Origin: Rhizobium rosettiformans W3
GTDB taxonomy: Bacteria; Pseudomonadota; Alphaproteobacteria; Rhizobiales; Rhizobiaceae
Direction: 5' to 3'
NCBI RefSeq assembly: GCF_004912135.1
Contig: NZ_STGU01000002.1
Location: forward strand, 1 to 64,000
DNA: 64,000 nt
The position numbers and the translations under genes are program-made. Positions 56,556 to 63,828 of the stretch are shown in pieces (the first letter of the stretch is position 1; each line of letters begins with the position of its first letter). The notes below the pieces were generated by a model. It did not search any database and was not told the origin of the DNA. It saw only the letters and a list, made by a program, of their open reading frames with translations.

Positions 56556-57476
56556 TTGAGAATTGCAGTCGTGAGAAACCCCATTGCGGGTGGCCGCGCA
56601 GGTCAGAAGCAATGGGCACCTTTGCTCGCCGCCTTCAGCAACCGCTTCCCCGATCTGGAAATCCACGAAAGCCGCTCAAGCGGAGACGCCCGCCGGCTTG
56701 CGCGCGAGCTGGCAGCGCGCTCTTATGATCTCCTGGTGGTCGCCGGCGGCGATGGCACGATCAGCGATGTCGTCGATGGCGTCTTGATGTCGACCAACCC
56801 GGACATGCCGCTCGCTTTCCTGCCGACCGGCACGGGCTGCGATTTCATTCGCAATTTCAATCTTCCGAGCGATCCGGCAGCCCTGGCCGAACACATTGCG
56901 CAGGCACCTCTGCGCAAGATCGACGCCGGGCTGCTCATCTCCCGTGACGCCGAGGGCAACGAGCAGCGCCGTCACTTCGCCAACATCACCAGCGTCGGCA
57001 TTTCCGGCGAGATCGTCGAGGCCGTCAACGCGCCCGGCAGAAGGCGCATTCTCAACGGACCCATCCGTTTCCTATTCCATTCCGCCCTCGCGATCCTGCG
57101 CTACCGGCCCTATGATTTCGAAGTGCTGATCGATGGGATGCGCGTGCATCACGGCAAGCTCGCCTTGACGGCGATCGCCAATGGTGGCTGGTTCGGCGGC
57201 GGCATGCATATCACCCCGGACGCCAATGTCGCCGATGGACGGTTCGAAATTGCCGTCATGCGCGAAGAGAGTGTCTTTGGTCTTCTGAATTTACTGGGAC
57301 GCCTGCATAAGGCCGGTCATGTCGGCCATCCGCTCCTGAGCTTCCACAAGGGGCGCCGCGTTGAGCTCCGGCCGCGGGATCCTGCCCGTTTTCCGGTCGA
57401 CGTCGATGGTGAGACCGCCATCCGCGGCGGCTTCATCGCCGAAATCCTGCCCGGGGTCCTGACGGTCAGGACTTGA
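56556..57476 (+). CDS. Diacylglycerol kinase-family lipid kinase
   Basis: A 306-residue DAGK/YegS/LCB5-type lipid kinase. The nucleotide-binding motif is VVAGGDGTISDVVDGV (about 64-79), followed by LAFLPTGTGCDFIRNF, and the second domain includes NGGWFGGGMHITPDANVADG. Converts a lipid such as diacylglycerol to its phosphate at the membrane; exact substrate unknown. The start is TTG 56556 (MRIAVVRNPIAGG), justified by GGGGGAGG 5 bases upstream, the best ribosome site in the area. Confidence 0.92.
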   Translation: MRIAVVRNPIAGGRAGQKQWAPLLAAFSNRFPDLEIHESRSSGDARRLARELAARSYDLLVVAGGDGTISDVVDGVLMSTNPDMPLAFLPTGTGCDFIRNFNLPSDPAALAEHIAQAPLRKIDAGLLISRDAEGNEQRRHFANITSVGISGEIVEAVNAPGRRRILNGPIRFLFHSALAILRYRPYDFEVLIDGMRVHHGKLALTAIANGGWFGGGMHITPDANVADGRFEIAVMREESVFGLLNLLGRLHKAGHVGHPLLSFHKGRRVELRPRDPARFPVDVDGETAIRGGFIAEILPGVLTVRT

Positions 57477-57494
57477 GACCTGAGGCCTTTCGCC

Positions 57495-58184
57495 TCAGAA
57501 CGCGCCTTCCCATTCCGCCATGGCGGCGATCACGCCCGGCAGATCGTTCATGCGCGAAATGACGGTTTCCGCGCCGGCATCCGTCAGCTTGTCGGCATGC
57601 GACGGATAGGTGTGCGAGGCGCCGGTGAAACCGACCACGCGCATGCCCGCCTCACGCGCGGCATGAACACCATGCACGGAATCTTCCACGACGATGCATT
57701 TGCTGGGGCTGACGCCGAACTGGCTGGCGGCATGCAGGAAGATATCCGGCTTCGGCTTGACCCTGTCAGCACCGAGATCCTTGGCCGAATAGATATGCGG
57801 CGCGAAGAACTCCTTGAGCCCGACCTTGGTGAGCATCATGTCCAGGCGATGCGCCGACGAGTTGGAGCAGATGCAGCGCGGACCTGAGATCCGCGACAGC
57901 GCATATGGCACGCCCTCGATTGCCTTCACCTCGCGTGCCAGGCGCTGGTCGAGAAGCTGCTCGGACTTGTCGATCAGGCTCGCCGACAGCGGAATGTCGA
58001 TTTCCTTCTCGATAGAAAGAAGAATGTTCTTCCAGGTCATGCCGGCGAAACGCTCGCCCATCTCCTCGACCGAAATCGGGTAACCGGCTTCGGTCAGAAG
58101 CTTGGATTCGACCTTGGCTGCGATGATCTCGGAATCGACGAGCACGCCGTCGCAATCGAAAAGGGTGAGGTCGAAGCCGCTCAT
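57495..58184 (-). CDS. HAD-superfamily phosphatase
   Basis: A 229-residue HAD hydrolase, subfamily IA: nucleophile motif DCDGVLVDSE at the N-terminus, a helical cap, ICSNSSAHRLDMML (motif II), KPKPDIFLHAASQFG (motif III Lys) and VVEDSVHGVHAAREAGM (motif IV). Resembles phosphoglycolate or sugar-phosphate phosphatases (GPH/YieH type). Substrate unknown. Convergent with the lipid kinase gene, 18 bases apart. Confidence 0.92.
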   Translation of the reverse strand: MSGFDLTLFDCDGVLVDSEIIAAKVESKLLTEAGYPISVEEMGERFAGMTWKNILLSIEKEIDIPLSASLIDKSEQLLDQRLAREVKAIEGVPYALSRISGPRCICSNSSAHRLDMMLTKVGLKEFFAPHIYSAKDLGADRVKPKPDIFLHAASQFGVSPSKCIVVEDSVHGVHAAREAGMRVVGFTGASHTYPSHADKLTDAGAETVISRMNDLPGVIAAMAEWEGAF

Positions 58185-58385
58185 GAAAATATCCGTCGTG
58201 TCGTCCAGAAGAAGGCGGCTTCCTACACGATCGAGGGGGCGAGGACAATCGCGGCGCGCGCAGAGCTGCCGTGCCGAGGTTATCTCACTGCGAACTGGGC
58301 GCGTCGTGGTAGCTTGTAAAATCGCTGGCTGCGAAGTTCAGAAATCGTGCGAGATTAAGTCTAACTGTCACTCAGGAGGTGCTCC

Positions 58386-58733
58386 GTGTTTTCTGGCGTC
58401 GAATACAACAACGATTTCGAAGAAGCTTGCCAGGATCTCGCGGTTGAGCGTGACCCCCGCCAGGTGCGCCAGCGATTGATGAATATCGAATGGGTCTTGT
58501 GGGAAGCGATCAGAGGTTTGTTCATACAAATATCGAGCATTTTGGCGTGTCTGATCGTGCTTCCGCTAACCTACCTTATATCCCCGGATCGCTCTTGGGT
58601 CGTCGCGATAGGCGGCCTCCTGACATTCCTGATTTTGGGAACACTTATTTACTGGGTTTGCCGCATAGTCTTTTACTTTGAGATATCGAGGCATGTGCGG
58701 CCTCGCTCTTTTGGCCAGCCGGATTGGCGCTAA
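58386..58733 (+). CDS. Small membrane protein of unknown function
   Basis: A 115-residue protein with an acidic/polar N-terminus (residues 1-40) and two transmembrane helices (about 45-66 and 73-96), then a basic tail. Starts at GTG 58386 with AGGAGGT 5 bases upstream, an excellent ribosome site, which supports it as a real gene. I do not recognise it. Its codons use more A/T at third positions than neighbouring genes, hinting at a different history, and it has no co-directional partner. Confidence 0.7.
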   Translation: MFSGVEYNNDFEEACQDLAVERDPRQVRQRLMNIEWVLWEAIRGLFIQISSILACLIVLPLTYLISPDRSWVVAIGGLLTFLILGTLIYWVCRIVFYFEISRHVRPRSFGQPDWR

Positions 58734-58751
58734 CGCGTCGCGCTCCTACCT

Positions 58752-59342
58752 TTAGTCCCTTGCCATCGCCAGCAGCACTGCCTCGAAATCTTGGCCGTAG
58801 CGTTGCAGCCCGCCCGCCTTTTCCATCATGTCGGCCAGCCAGACGCCGTCGGCGGCGAGCCTGACGGCAATGAGCTTCGGATCCCCATCCGTCTCGGCGT
58901 GCCGCGCCATGCGCCCGTCGAGCCAGGACGACCAGAGAGCCCGCAGAGCCGGCTCCGAGACGATCGCGACCGACAGCGCCGCCCAGAGGCTGCGCTCGCC
59001 GAGCAGCCGGTCGGAAAAGCAGGCCCGCACATAAGCCCGCGTAAAGCGCCCGCGCGCCACGGGATCACCGGCCATCGTGCGGTCGATCTCGCGGTCCATC
59101 TGCTCGAGCAGGTCGGAAAAGACAGCCGCCAGCAGCGCCTGCTTGCTGTCGAAGTGGTGCAGCAAGCCGCCTTTGGTCACCCCGGCGCGGTCGGCGACCG
59201 CCTGGATGGTGATCGCTTGCGCCCCCTGTTCGGCGGCGATCTGGGCGGCGCAGTCGAGAAGCGCTCGCCGCACCTGCTCCGGCTGCTTTTTGCGGTGATG
59301 GGCGGAGATCGGCGCGCCGGCCGGCGAGGAAGCGGCAGGCAT
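58752..59342 (-). CDS. TetR-family regulator
   Basis: A 196-residue regulator: helix-turn-helix at about 27-70 (AITIQAVADRAGVTKGGLLHHFDSKQALL), then a ligand-binding C-terminal domain. It starts at ATG 59342, which overlaps by one base the stop of the SMR pump gene upstream (TGATG), so it is the second gene of a two-gene operon and probably controls its own operon through the palindrome at 59721-59730. The open frame upstream of 59342 is inside the SMR gene. Confidence 0.92.
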   Translation of the reverse strand: MPAASSPAGAPISAHHRKKQPEQVRRALLDCAAQIAAEQGAQAITIQAVADRAGVTKGGLLHHFDSKQALLAAVFSDLLEQMDREIDRTMAGDPVARGRFTRAYVRACFSDRLLGERSLWAALSVAIVSEPALRALWSSWLDGRMARHAETDGDPKLIAVRLAADGVWLADMMEKAGGLQRYGQDFEAVLLAMARD

Positions 59343-59686
59343 CAATGCGAGACCGTGTTCGACAGCGTGTTCATCACCACCACGCCGGTAACGATCAGCG
59401 CGATACCCGCGAGCGCGGCAAGATCGAGGCTCTGCTTGAGATAGAACACGCTGATCAGCGCCGTGAGCACAATGCCGAGCCCGCCCCACATCGCATAGGC
59501 GATCCCGAGCGGCATGCCCTTCAGTGCCTGGGAGAGCAGATAGAAGGACGCGACATAGAACATCACCATGCCCGCCGTCGGCAGAAGCTTGGTGAATTGC
59601 GCCGACTTCTGCAACAGCGTCGTGCCGATGACTTCGAGCACGATGGCCGCGGCCAGCGCGCCATAGGCGGTGAGGGTGGGGTTCAT
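59342..59686 (-). CDS. Small multidrug resistance (SMR) family transporter
   Basis: A 114-residue four-helix SMR protein. The essential membrane Glu is in AAAIVLEVIGTTLLQKSAQF (about residue 18), and YAMWGGLGIVLTALISVFYL matches the EmrE/QacC signature W-G. It exports cationic compounds or guanidinium-type substrates as a dimer in exchange for protons. It is the first gene of an operon with a TetR regulator. A perfect 10-base palindrome lies 35 bases upstream of the start. Confidence 0.94.
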   Translation of the reverse strand: MNPTLTAYGALAAAIVLEVIGTTLLQKSAQFTKLLPTAGMVMFYVASFYLLSQALKGMPLGIAYAMWGGLGIVLTALISVFYLKQSLDLAALAGIALIVTGVVVMNTLSNTVSH

Positions 59687-59720
59687 GGGCGGAGCTCCAG
59701 AAAAGAGAAGCTCAAAACAT

Positions 59721-59730
59721 ACCGTACGGT
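59721..59730. promoter_or_regulatory. Palindromic operator upstream of the SMR-TetR operon
   Basis: ACCGTACGGT is a perfect 10-base palindrome, 35 bases ahead of the SMR start in an otherwise AT-rich promoter region; this is the type of site bound by TetR regulators of efflux genes. Assignment to the operon's TetR protein is inference. Confidence 0.65.
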
Positions 59731-59771
59731 CGGTTTCTTTTCAAGGCATCTAACACCGACTGCCGAACGCT

Positions 59772-60458
59772 TCAGCCGGGCAGGGGAAACCACGCCAGAA
59801 ACTGCCTCTCCCCCTCGGGCGAAAAGCGAATGATCCGGCTCTCTTCGACCCGTCGGGCAAGGCCGCGTTCGAGAAAATACGTGAGCAGTTCAGCCCCCAG
59901 GCTTCCCGCGAGATGTGTCCGCCGTTCGCTCCAGTCGAGGCAGGCGCGGCAGAGCGGACGGCGCTTGGCGCGGAGCCTGCCGATATCGAGACCCCGCGTT
60001 TCAAGCAGCGCCTCACCCTCTGTCGTCAGCGTCAGCGCCTCGTCCTCCGCCCGGATCGCCCCTTGCGCGACGAGACTGTCGAGCATCCGCACGCCATAAT
60101 CGCCGGCCAGATGGTCGTAGCAGATCCGGGCTTTTCGCAGTTCCGGCTCCTTTGGCCCGGTGCGATGACGCAGATGCCCGCGCGTCGCCGAAAAACTCAT
60201 CAGGCCTTCGATCATTTCGCCGACATGACCATCGGCCAGCGCGAAATAGCGGTGCCGACCCTGCTTGCGCTGGGCAAGCAGCCCGCCCTCTTCGAGCTTC
60301 GACAGATGCGAACTCGCCGTCTGCAGCGTCACGCCCGCAGCCCCCGCCAGCTCCGTCGCCGTCAGCGCCTTGCCGCCAAGCAGCGCCAAGAGCATGTTCG
60401 AGCGCGCAGGATCGCCGATCAGCGAGGCGATGCGTGCAATGTCGGGGCCTTCCGCCAT
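59772..60458 (-). CDS. ArsR-family regulator with C-terminal extension
   Basis: A 228-residue regulator: winged helix ArsR domain in residues 1-95 (DPARSNMLLALLGGKALTA, then GVTLQTASSHLSKLEEGGLLAQRKQGRHRYFALA). It then has a further 130-residue region with cysteines (ICYDHLAG, PLCRACLDWSERRTHLAG), the layout of the larger YdfF/CmtR-like ArsR group rather than a simple metal sensor. ATG 60458 with GGAGAGGA upstream. Divergent from the NIPSNAP/ABM genes, with two identical-type inverted repeats between them. Confidence 0.9.
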   Translation of the reverse strand: MAEGPDIARIASLIGDPARSNMLLALLGGKALTATELAGAAGVTLQTASSHLSKLEEGGLLAQRKQGRHRYFALADGHVGEMIEGLMSFSATRGHLRHRTGPKEPELRKARICYDHLAGDYGVRMLDSLVAQGAIRAEDEALTLTTEGEALLETRGLDIGRLRAKRRPLCRACLDWSERRTHLAGSLGAELLTYFLERGLARRVEESRIIRFSPEGERQFLAWFPLPG

Positions 60459-60509
60459 GTGATCCTCTCCGGGTTTCAACCGCAGTCTGCCTCGCCAGTG
60501 TAGCCAAAG

Positions 60510-60570
60510 CTTCGATCCCGGTCGAACTGTCGAAGACAGGTGTTGGACAAAACTTCGATCTCGATCGAAG
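60510..60570. promoter_or_regulatory. Two tandem operators between arsR-type gene and NIPSNAP gene
   Basis: Two copies of TTCGA-N6-TCGAA: 60511-60526 and 60554-60569, 43 bases apart start to start, about four helical turns. The second is a perfect CTTCGA-N6-TCGAAG. They lie in the 166-base divergent promoter region, the expected operators of the ArsR-family protein. Confidence 0.8.
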
Positions 60571-60624
60571 CATCCCATCTTTCCTTCATGGCAAACCCGC
60601 CTCGCAACCAACGAGGAGTTTCCC

Positions 60625-60954
60625 ATGATCACCTGCATCATCCGCTACCGCATCGACCCCTTCGGCCGCGAGGACTTCGCCACTTACGCCCGCAACTGGG
60701 GCGAGGCGATCCCGCGCTGCGGCGCCGATCTCGTCGGCTATTTCGCCCCGCACGAGGGCTCGGCCACCACGGCCTATGGCATCTACCACATCGAGAATTT
60801 GGCAGCCTACGAGGCCTACCGCGCGAAGCTCGCCGCCGATCCGCTCGGCAAGGCGAACTACGAATTCGCCAGAAATGCCCGCTTCATCCTGGAGGAAGAC
60901 CGCCTCTTCCTGAAGAACGTCTCCAACCCGGTATCCTCGAAGGTCCAGCCATGA
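60625..60954 (+). CDS. NIPSNAP-family protein
   Basis: A 109-residue ferredoxin-like alpha-beta barrel protein of the NIPSNAP group: MITCIIRYRIDPFGREDFATYARNWGEAI (in parts), then LVGYFAPHEGSATTAYGIYHI and YRAKLAADPLGKANYEFARN. Molecular function unknown. ATG 60625 has AGGAG upstream. It is translationally coupled to the following ABM gene (ATGA overlap at 60951-60954) and faces the ArsR-family gene with two shared operators. Confidence 0.92.
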   Translation: MITCIIRYRIDPFGREDFATYARNWGEAIPRCGADLVGYFAPHEGSATTAYGIYHIENLAAYEAYRAKLAADPLGKANYEFARNARFILEEDRLFLKNVSNPVSSKVQP

Positions 60955-61295
60955 TCGCCGTCATCTTCGAGGTGACGCCCTTTCTCGGCGAGCGTCACCG
61001 CTATCTCGACCTCGCCGGGGACCTGCGTGCCCATCTGGAGGCGACCGACGGCTTCATCTCCGTCGAGCGCTTCGAGAGCCTGACGACGCGCGGCAAGCTG
61101 CTCTCGCTCTCCTTCTGGCGTGATGAAGAAGCGGTTCGCCGCTGGCGCAAGACGGAAGAACATCGTGCTGCCCAGTCCGCCGGCCGTGGCGGCGTCTTCG
61201 CCGCCTACCGCCTGCGGGTCGCTGAAGTGCTGCGCGACTATGGTCTGGACGACCGCGCCGAGGCGCCGGAGGACAGCCGCGCCCGGTATGGGTGA
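60951..61295 (+). CDS. Antibiotic biosynthesis monooxygenase (ABM) domain protein
   Basis: A 114-residue small alpha-beta barrel protein of the ABM/YczJ type: MIAVIFEVTPFLGERHRYLDLA at the start (in parts), DGFISVERFESLTTRGKLLSLSFW, and AVRRWRKTEEHRAAQ at the end. Family members are cofactor-free oxygenases or heme-degrading enzymes. ATG 60951 overlaps the NIPSNAP stop. The pair may oxidise or sequester a toxic aromatic under ArsR-type control; that role is inferred. Confidence 0.9.
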   Translation: MIAVIFEVTPFLGERHRYLDLAGDLRAHLEATDGFISVERFESLTTRGKLLSLSFWRDEEAVRRWRKTEEHRAAQSAGRGGVFAAYRLRVAEVLRDYGLDDRAEAPEDSRARYG

Positions 61296-61357
61296 GGGGA
61301 GGGTTTTGGGGGTGAGGTCAGAAGTCCTCTCCCTCGACAAGCCATGCCCCGCTCTCT

Positions 61358-62050
61358 ATGCATGACCGCATGCCCAAGACGCGCGACGATTCCTTGAAGG
61401 ACACGGTGGCGAGCCGCATCAGCCGCGCGCTGGCGGAGCGCATCATCCATGGAGAACTCGTGCCCGGCGCGCGTCTGGCCCAGGATCATATCGCCGAGGA
61501 ATTCGGCGCAAGCCATGTGCCGGTGCGCGAGGCCTTTCGCCGGCTGGAGGCGCAAGGCCTTGTCATCTCTCTGCCCCGCCGCGGTGTGCGCGTCGCAAGC
61601 TTCGACCTGAAACAGGTGCGCGAAGTCGCCGAAATGCGCGCGGCCCTCGAGGTGCTGGCCCTTCGCCACGCCGCCCCCAACCTCACGCCCGAGGTTCTGG
61701 CCGCCGCCGAGCAGGCCGCAGCCGATGCAGACGACGCCAAGGATGTCCGCACCTGGGAGGAGGCGAACCGCCGTTTCCACCGCCTGATCGTCTCCACCTG
61801 CGGCATGCCGCGGCTGCTCTCGGTCATCGACGATCTGCATGCCGTCTCCGCCCGCTTCCTCTTCGTCGCCTGGCGCGCCACCTGGGAAGCCCGCACCGAC
61901 CACGACCATCGCGCCATCCTCGAAGCGCTGAAGTCCGGCGACGCGGCCGAGGCTGCCCGCATTCTCGAGCGTCACGTCCAGTGGATCGGCCGCGCGCCCC
62001 TGCCGGTGCCGGGACGTACAGAGACCGAGGGTTTCGCGATCGTCGGCTGA
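61358..62050 (+). CDS. bioR: GntR-family (FCD) regulator, probable biotin repressor BioR
   Basis: A 230-residue GntR regulator: winged helix in about 15-80 (RISRALAERIIHGELVPG, DHIAEEFGASHVPVREAFRRLEAQGL) and a C-terminal all-helical FCD ligand domain (EVAEMRAALEVLALRHAAPNL ... HDHRAILEALKSGDA). BioR, the alphaproteobacterial regulator of biotin genes, is of this class. The next gene downstream on the same strand is a bioY carrying three BioR-like boxes, which strongly suggests this is BioR. ATG 61358 or 61370 are both possible starts. Confidence 0.8.
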   Translation: MHDRMPKTRDDSLKDTVASRISRALAERIIHGELVPGARLAQDHIAEEFGASHVPVREAFRRLEAQGLVISLPRRGVRVASFDLKQVREVAEMRAALEVLALRHAAPNLTPEVLAAAEQAAADADDAKDVRTWEEANRRFHRLIVSTCGMPRLLSVIDDLHAVSARFLFVAWRATWEARTDHDHRAILEALKSGDAAEAARILERHVQWIGRAPLPVPGRTETEGFAIVG

Positions 62051-62078
62051 GTATCGCCAACGGGCTGTGCTGCACTCC

Positions 62079-62272
62079 ACCTCCCCCTTGAGGGGGGAGG
62101 TCGCCGCAAAGCGGCGGGTGGGGGTGAACCCCGCGGACCTGTCCGACTTCCGCCACCGGCCGCTTCTTTGAATCGAAAAACCACCTCGCCATCGTCTCCG
62201 GCAAGCATCGCCGTCACCCCGCCCCGGACCTTCGGTCCGACCCTCCCCATCAAGGGGAGGGTGTTGGCGGCG
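62079..62272. repeat. Rhizobial intergenic palindromic element (RIME-like), second copy
   Basis: ACCTCCCCCTTGAGGGGGGAGGT (in parts, 62079-62101) and, 110 bases on, GGACCTTCGGTCC (62226-62238) joined to ACCCTCCCC with GGGGAGGGT. These are the same two modules, in the same overall arrangement, as the block at 14513-14672. Confidence 0.8.
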
Positions 62273-62576
62273 CCTGCCATACGCCAGCCCTCATCCTGAG
62301 GTGCGAGCGAATACTCCCCTCGAAGGACGAGGGCGGATGTGATCTCTGTGGCCTTGCCCTTCGAGGCCTGCTGGCGCAGGCCCCTCAGGGTGAGGCTTCG
62401 AGCGCTCCGCCCGTTGAGCGCCACTTGCCTGCCGCTGGGAGAGGACCCTTGCTCCGCCCGCGGGGAAACCGAAGTCTGCCCGCGGGCAAAGCCTAAGCGC
62501 CGACGGCGCATGCCTCCCTCTCCCGCTGGTGGGGAGAGGGCAGGGGTGAGGGGCTGGTTCGTAATCCTGGTAAAAA

Positions 62577-62586
62577 TTATAGATAA
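62577..62586. promoter_or_regulatory. BioR box 1
   Basis: TTATAGATAA is a perfect match to the known BioR consensus TTATMKATAA, 151 bases ahead of bioY. Confidence 0.85.
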
Positions 62587-62682
62587 ATATAAGCGCGCGC
62601 TTCGACTAAGTCGACAGTTTCCACCCCTTTCGTGGCGCTCCGCCTAAGATTCCTGATTTGCCGATCTTGGCATTCACGGATT

Positions 62683-62692
62683 CCATAGATAA
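62683..62692. promoter_or_regulatory. BioR box 2 (degenerate)
   Basis: CCATAGATAA matches the BioR consensus at 8 of 10 positions; 46 bases ahead of the bioY start, between the two perfect boxes. Confidence 0.6.
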
Positions 62693-62713
62693 AAGATTCT
62701 ATGCCACTTAAAA

Positions 62714-62723
62714 TTATCTATAA
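62714..62723. promoter_or_regulatory. BioR box 3
   Basis: TTATCTATAA is a perfect match to TTATMKATAA, 14 bases ahead of the bioY ATG, adjacent to its ribosome site (ACGGAG, 62725-62730). A repressor bound here would occlude transcription start or early elongation. Confidence 0.88.
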
Positions 62724-62737
62724 AACGGAGATTGCCC

Positions 62738-63328
62738 ATGACGACCATTCTCGCACCCGCCGTCCGCGGTTTCGATCCTCTCGGCGTTTCAGGCCGTTCG
62801 CTTCCCGTGCAGGCCGCTCTTCTCCTCTTCGGCACCGGCGTGCTGGCGCTTGCCTCGCAGATCTCGGTGCCCATGGTGCCGGTGCCTATCACCATGCAGA
62901 CCTTCGCGATCACCATGATCGGCGTGCTCTATGGCTGGCGCCTCGGCGCGCTGACCGTGCTTGCCTGGCTCGGCGAGGCGATGATGGGGCTGCCGGTGCT
63001 GGCCGGCGGCAGCGGTGGCCTCGCGCCCTTCGTCGGGCCGACCGCCGGCTACCTCGTCTCCTTCCCGATCATCGCAGCGCTTGCCGGTTATCTCGCCGAA
63101 AAGGGCTGGACGGGAGAGCGCGTGGTCAAGAGCTTCCTCGCCCATCTCTCCGCCAACATCCTCTGCCTCGCCATCGGCGGCGCCTGGCTTGGCACTCTCA
63201 TCGGTGCGGAAAAGGGCTTGGCGCTCGGTGTCACACCCTTCATTCTGGGTGCCGTACTCAAATCCGCGCTCGCTGCTGCCCTGCTGCTGGCGCTGGCCCG
63301 CCGCCAGACGAGCAAGCTCGACCTCTGA
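62738..63328 (+). CDS. bioY: Stand-alone biotin transporter BioY
   Basis: A 196-residue BioY protein: PMVPVPITMQTFAITMIGVLYG near 43-64 (in parts) and GGSGGLAPFVGPTAGYLVSFP in the middle. About six transmembrane helices. No bioM or bioN gene is adjacent; solitary BioY proteins are reported to transport biotin alone or to borrow ECF components, here perhaps those at 10173-11452. ATG 62738 follows ACGGAG. Three BioR-like boxes precede it, so it should be repressed when biotin is plentiful. Confidence 0.93.
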   Translation: MTTILAPAVRGFDPLGVSGRSLPVQAALLLFGTGVLALASQISVPMVPVPITMQTFAITMIGVLYGWRLGALTVLAWLGEAMMGLPVLAGGSGGLAPFVGPTAGYLVSFPIIAALAGYLAEKGWTGERVVKSFLAHLSANILCLAIGGAWLGTLIGAEKGLALGVTPFILGAVLKSALAAALLLALARRQTSKLDL

Positions 63329-63354
63329 GACGCTAACAACCGGCTAAAGCAAGC

Positions 63355-63828
63355 ATGACCGTCCGGCTCCGCGCCCACCACCTGCTCTGCATGCTGACCT
63401 ATGTCGGCAAGGGCTATTCGCCCGCCTTCGTCGAGAACTACGAGGTGATTGCCTCAAGGCTTTCGGGTGGCGAGGAGATCGAGCTGGTGGCGGGGCCGGA
63501 CGATATCTGCGTCCCGCTGACCGCAGACCCTGACGCCCATTGCCATGGCGCAAGCGTCATAGAGCGGGACCGGGCAGCAGCCGACGCCGTCGCCTGCCTC
63601 ATCGGCAGCCCGCTTGCGCCGGGTGCCGGCATTGTCCCGAGCGCAGCCTTGCTCGCCCGCCTGAGAAAAGCGTTCGCCACCGGTCAGATCCGCACAGCCT
63701 GTTCCGGCTGCGAATGGGCAAGTCTCTGTGACGGCGTCGCCGAGGGCGGCTATCTCGGTGCACGCGTCGATCCCGTGGACCAGGATGCGCGAAAGCGGCT
63801 GGGAGGGGTGGAGATCACGGGTCGATGA
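63355..63828 (+). CDS. DUF1284-family protein
   Basis: A 157-residue protein with the DUF1284 form: VRLRAHHLLCMLTYVGKGYSP at the start, then GPDDICVPLTADPDAHCHG and CSGCEWASLCDG. The cysteines and histidines suggest a metal or iron-sulfur site. Function unknown. It starts 27 bases after bioY and may be read from the same promoter, and it overlaps the stop of the next, convergent gene by 14 bases. Confidence 0.88.
   Translation: MTVRLRAHHLLCMLTYVGKGYSPAFVENYEVIASRLSGGEEIELVAGPDDICVPLTADPDAHCHGASVIERDRAAADAVACLIGSPLAPGAGIVPSAALLARLRKAFATGQIRTACSGCEWASLCDGVAEGGYLGARVDPVDQDARKRLGGVEITGR

Larger units (their letters stand above)
62051..62737. other. Long intergenic region with repeats and BioR-like boxes
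   Basis: Nearly 690 bases without a gene. The left 490 bases are three repeat families: RIME-like palindromes (62079-62272), a CCTCATCCTGAGGTGCGAG...CGAAGGACGAGGGCGG type repeat (62288-62410), and a CTCCCGCTGGTGGGGAGAGGG type repeat (about 62510-62556). The right 170 bases are AT-rich and hold three BioR-like operators before bioY. Confidence 0.75.
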
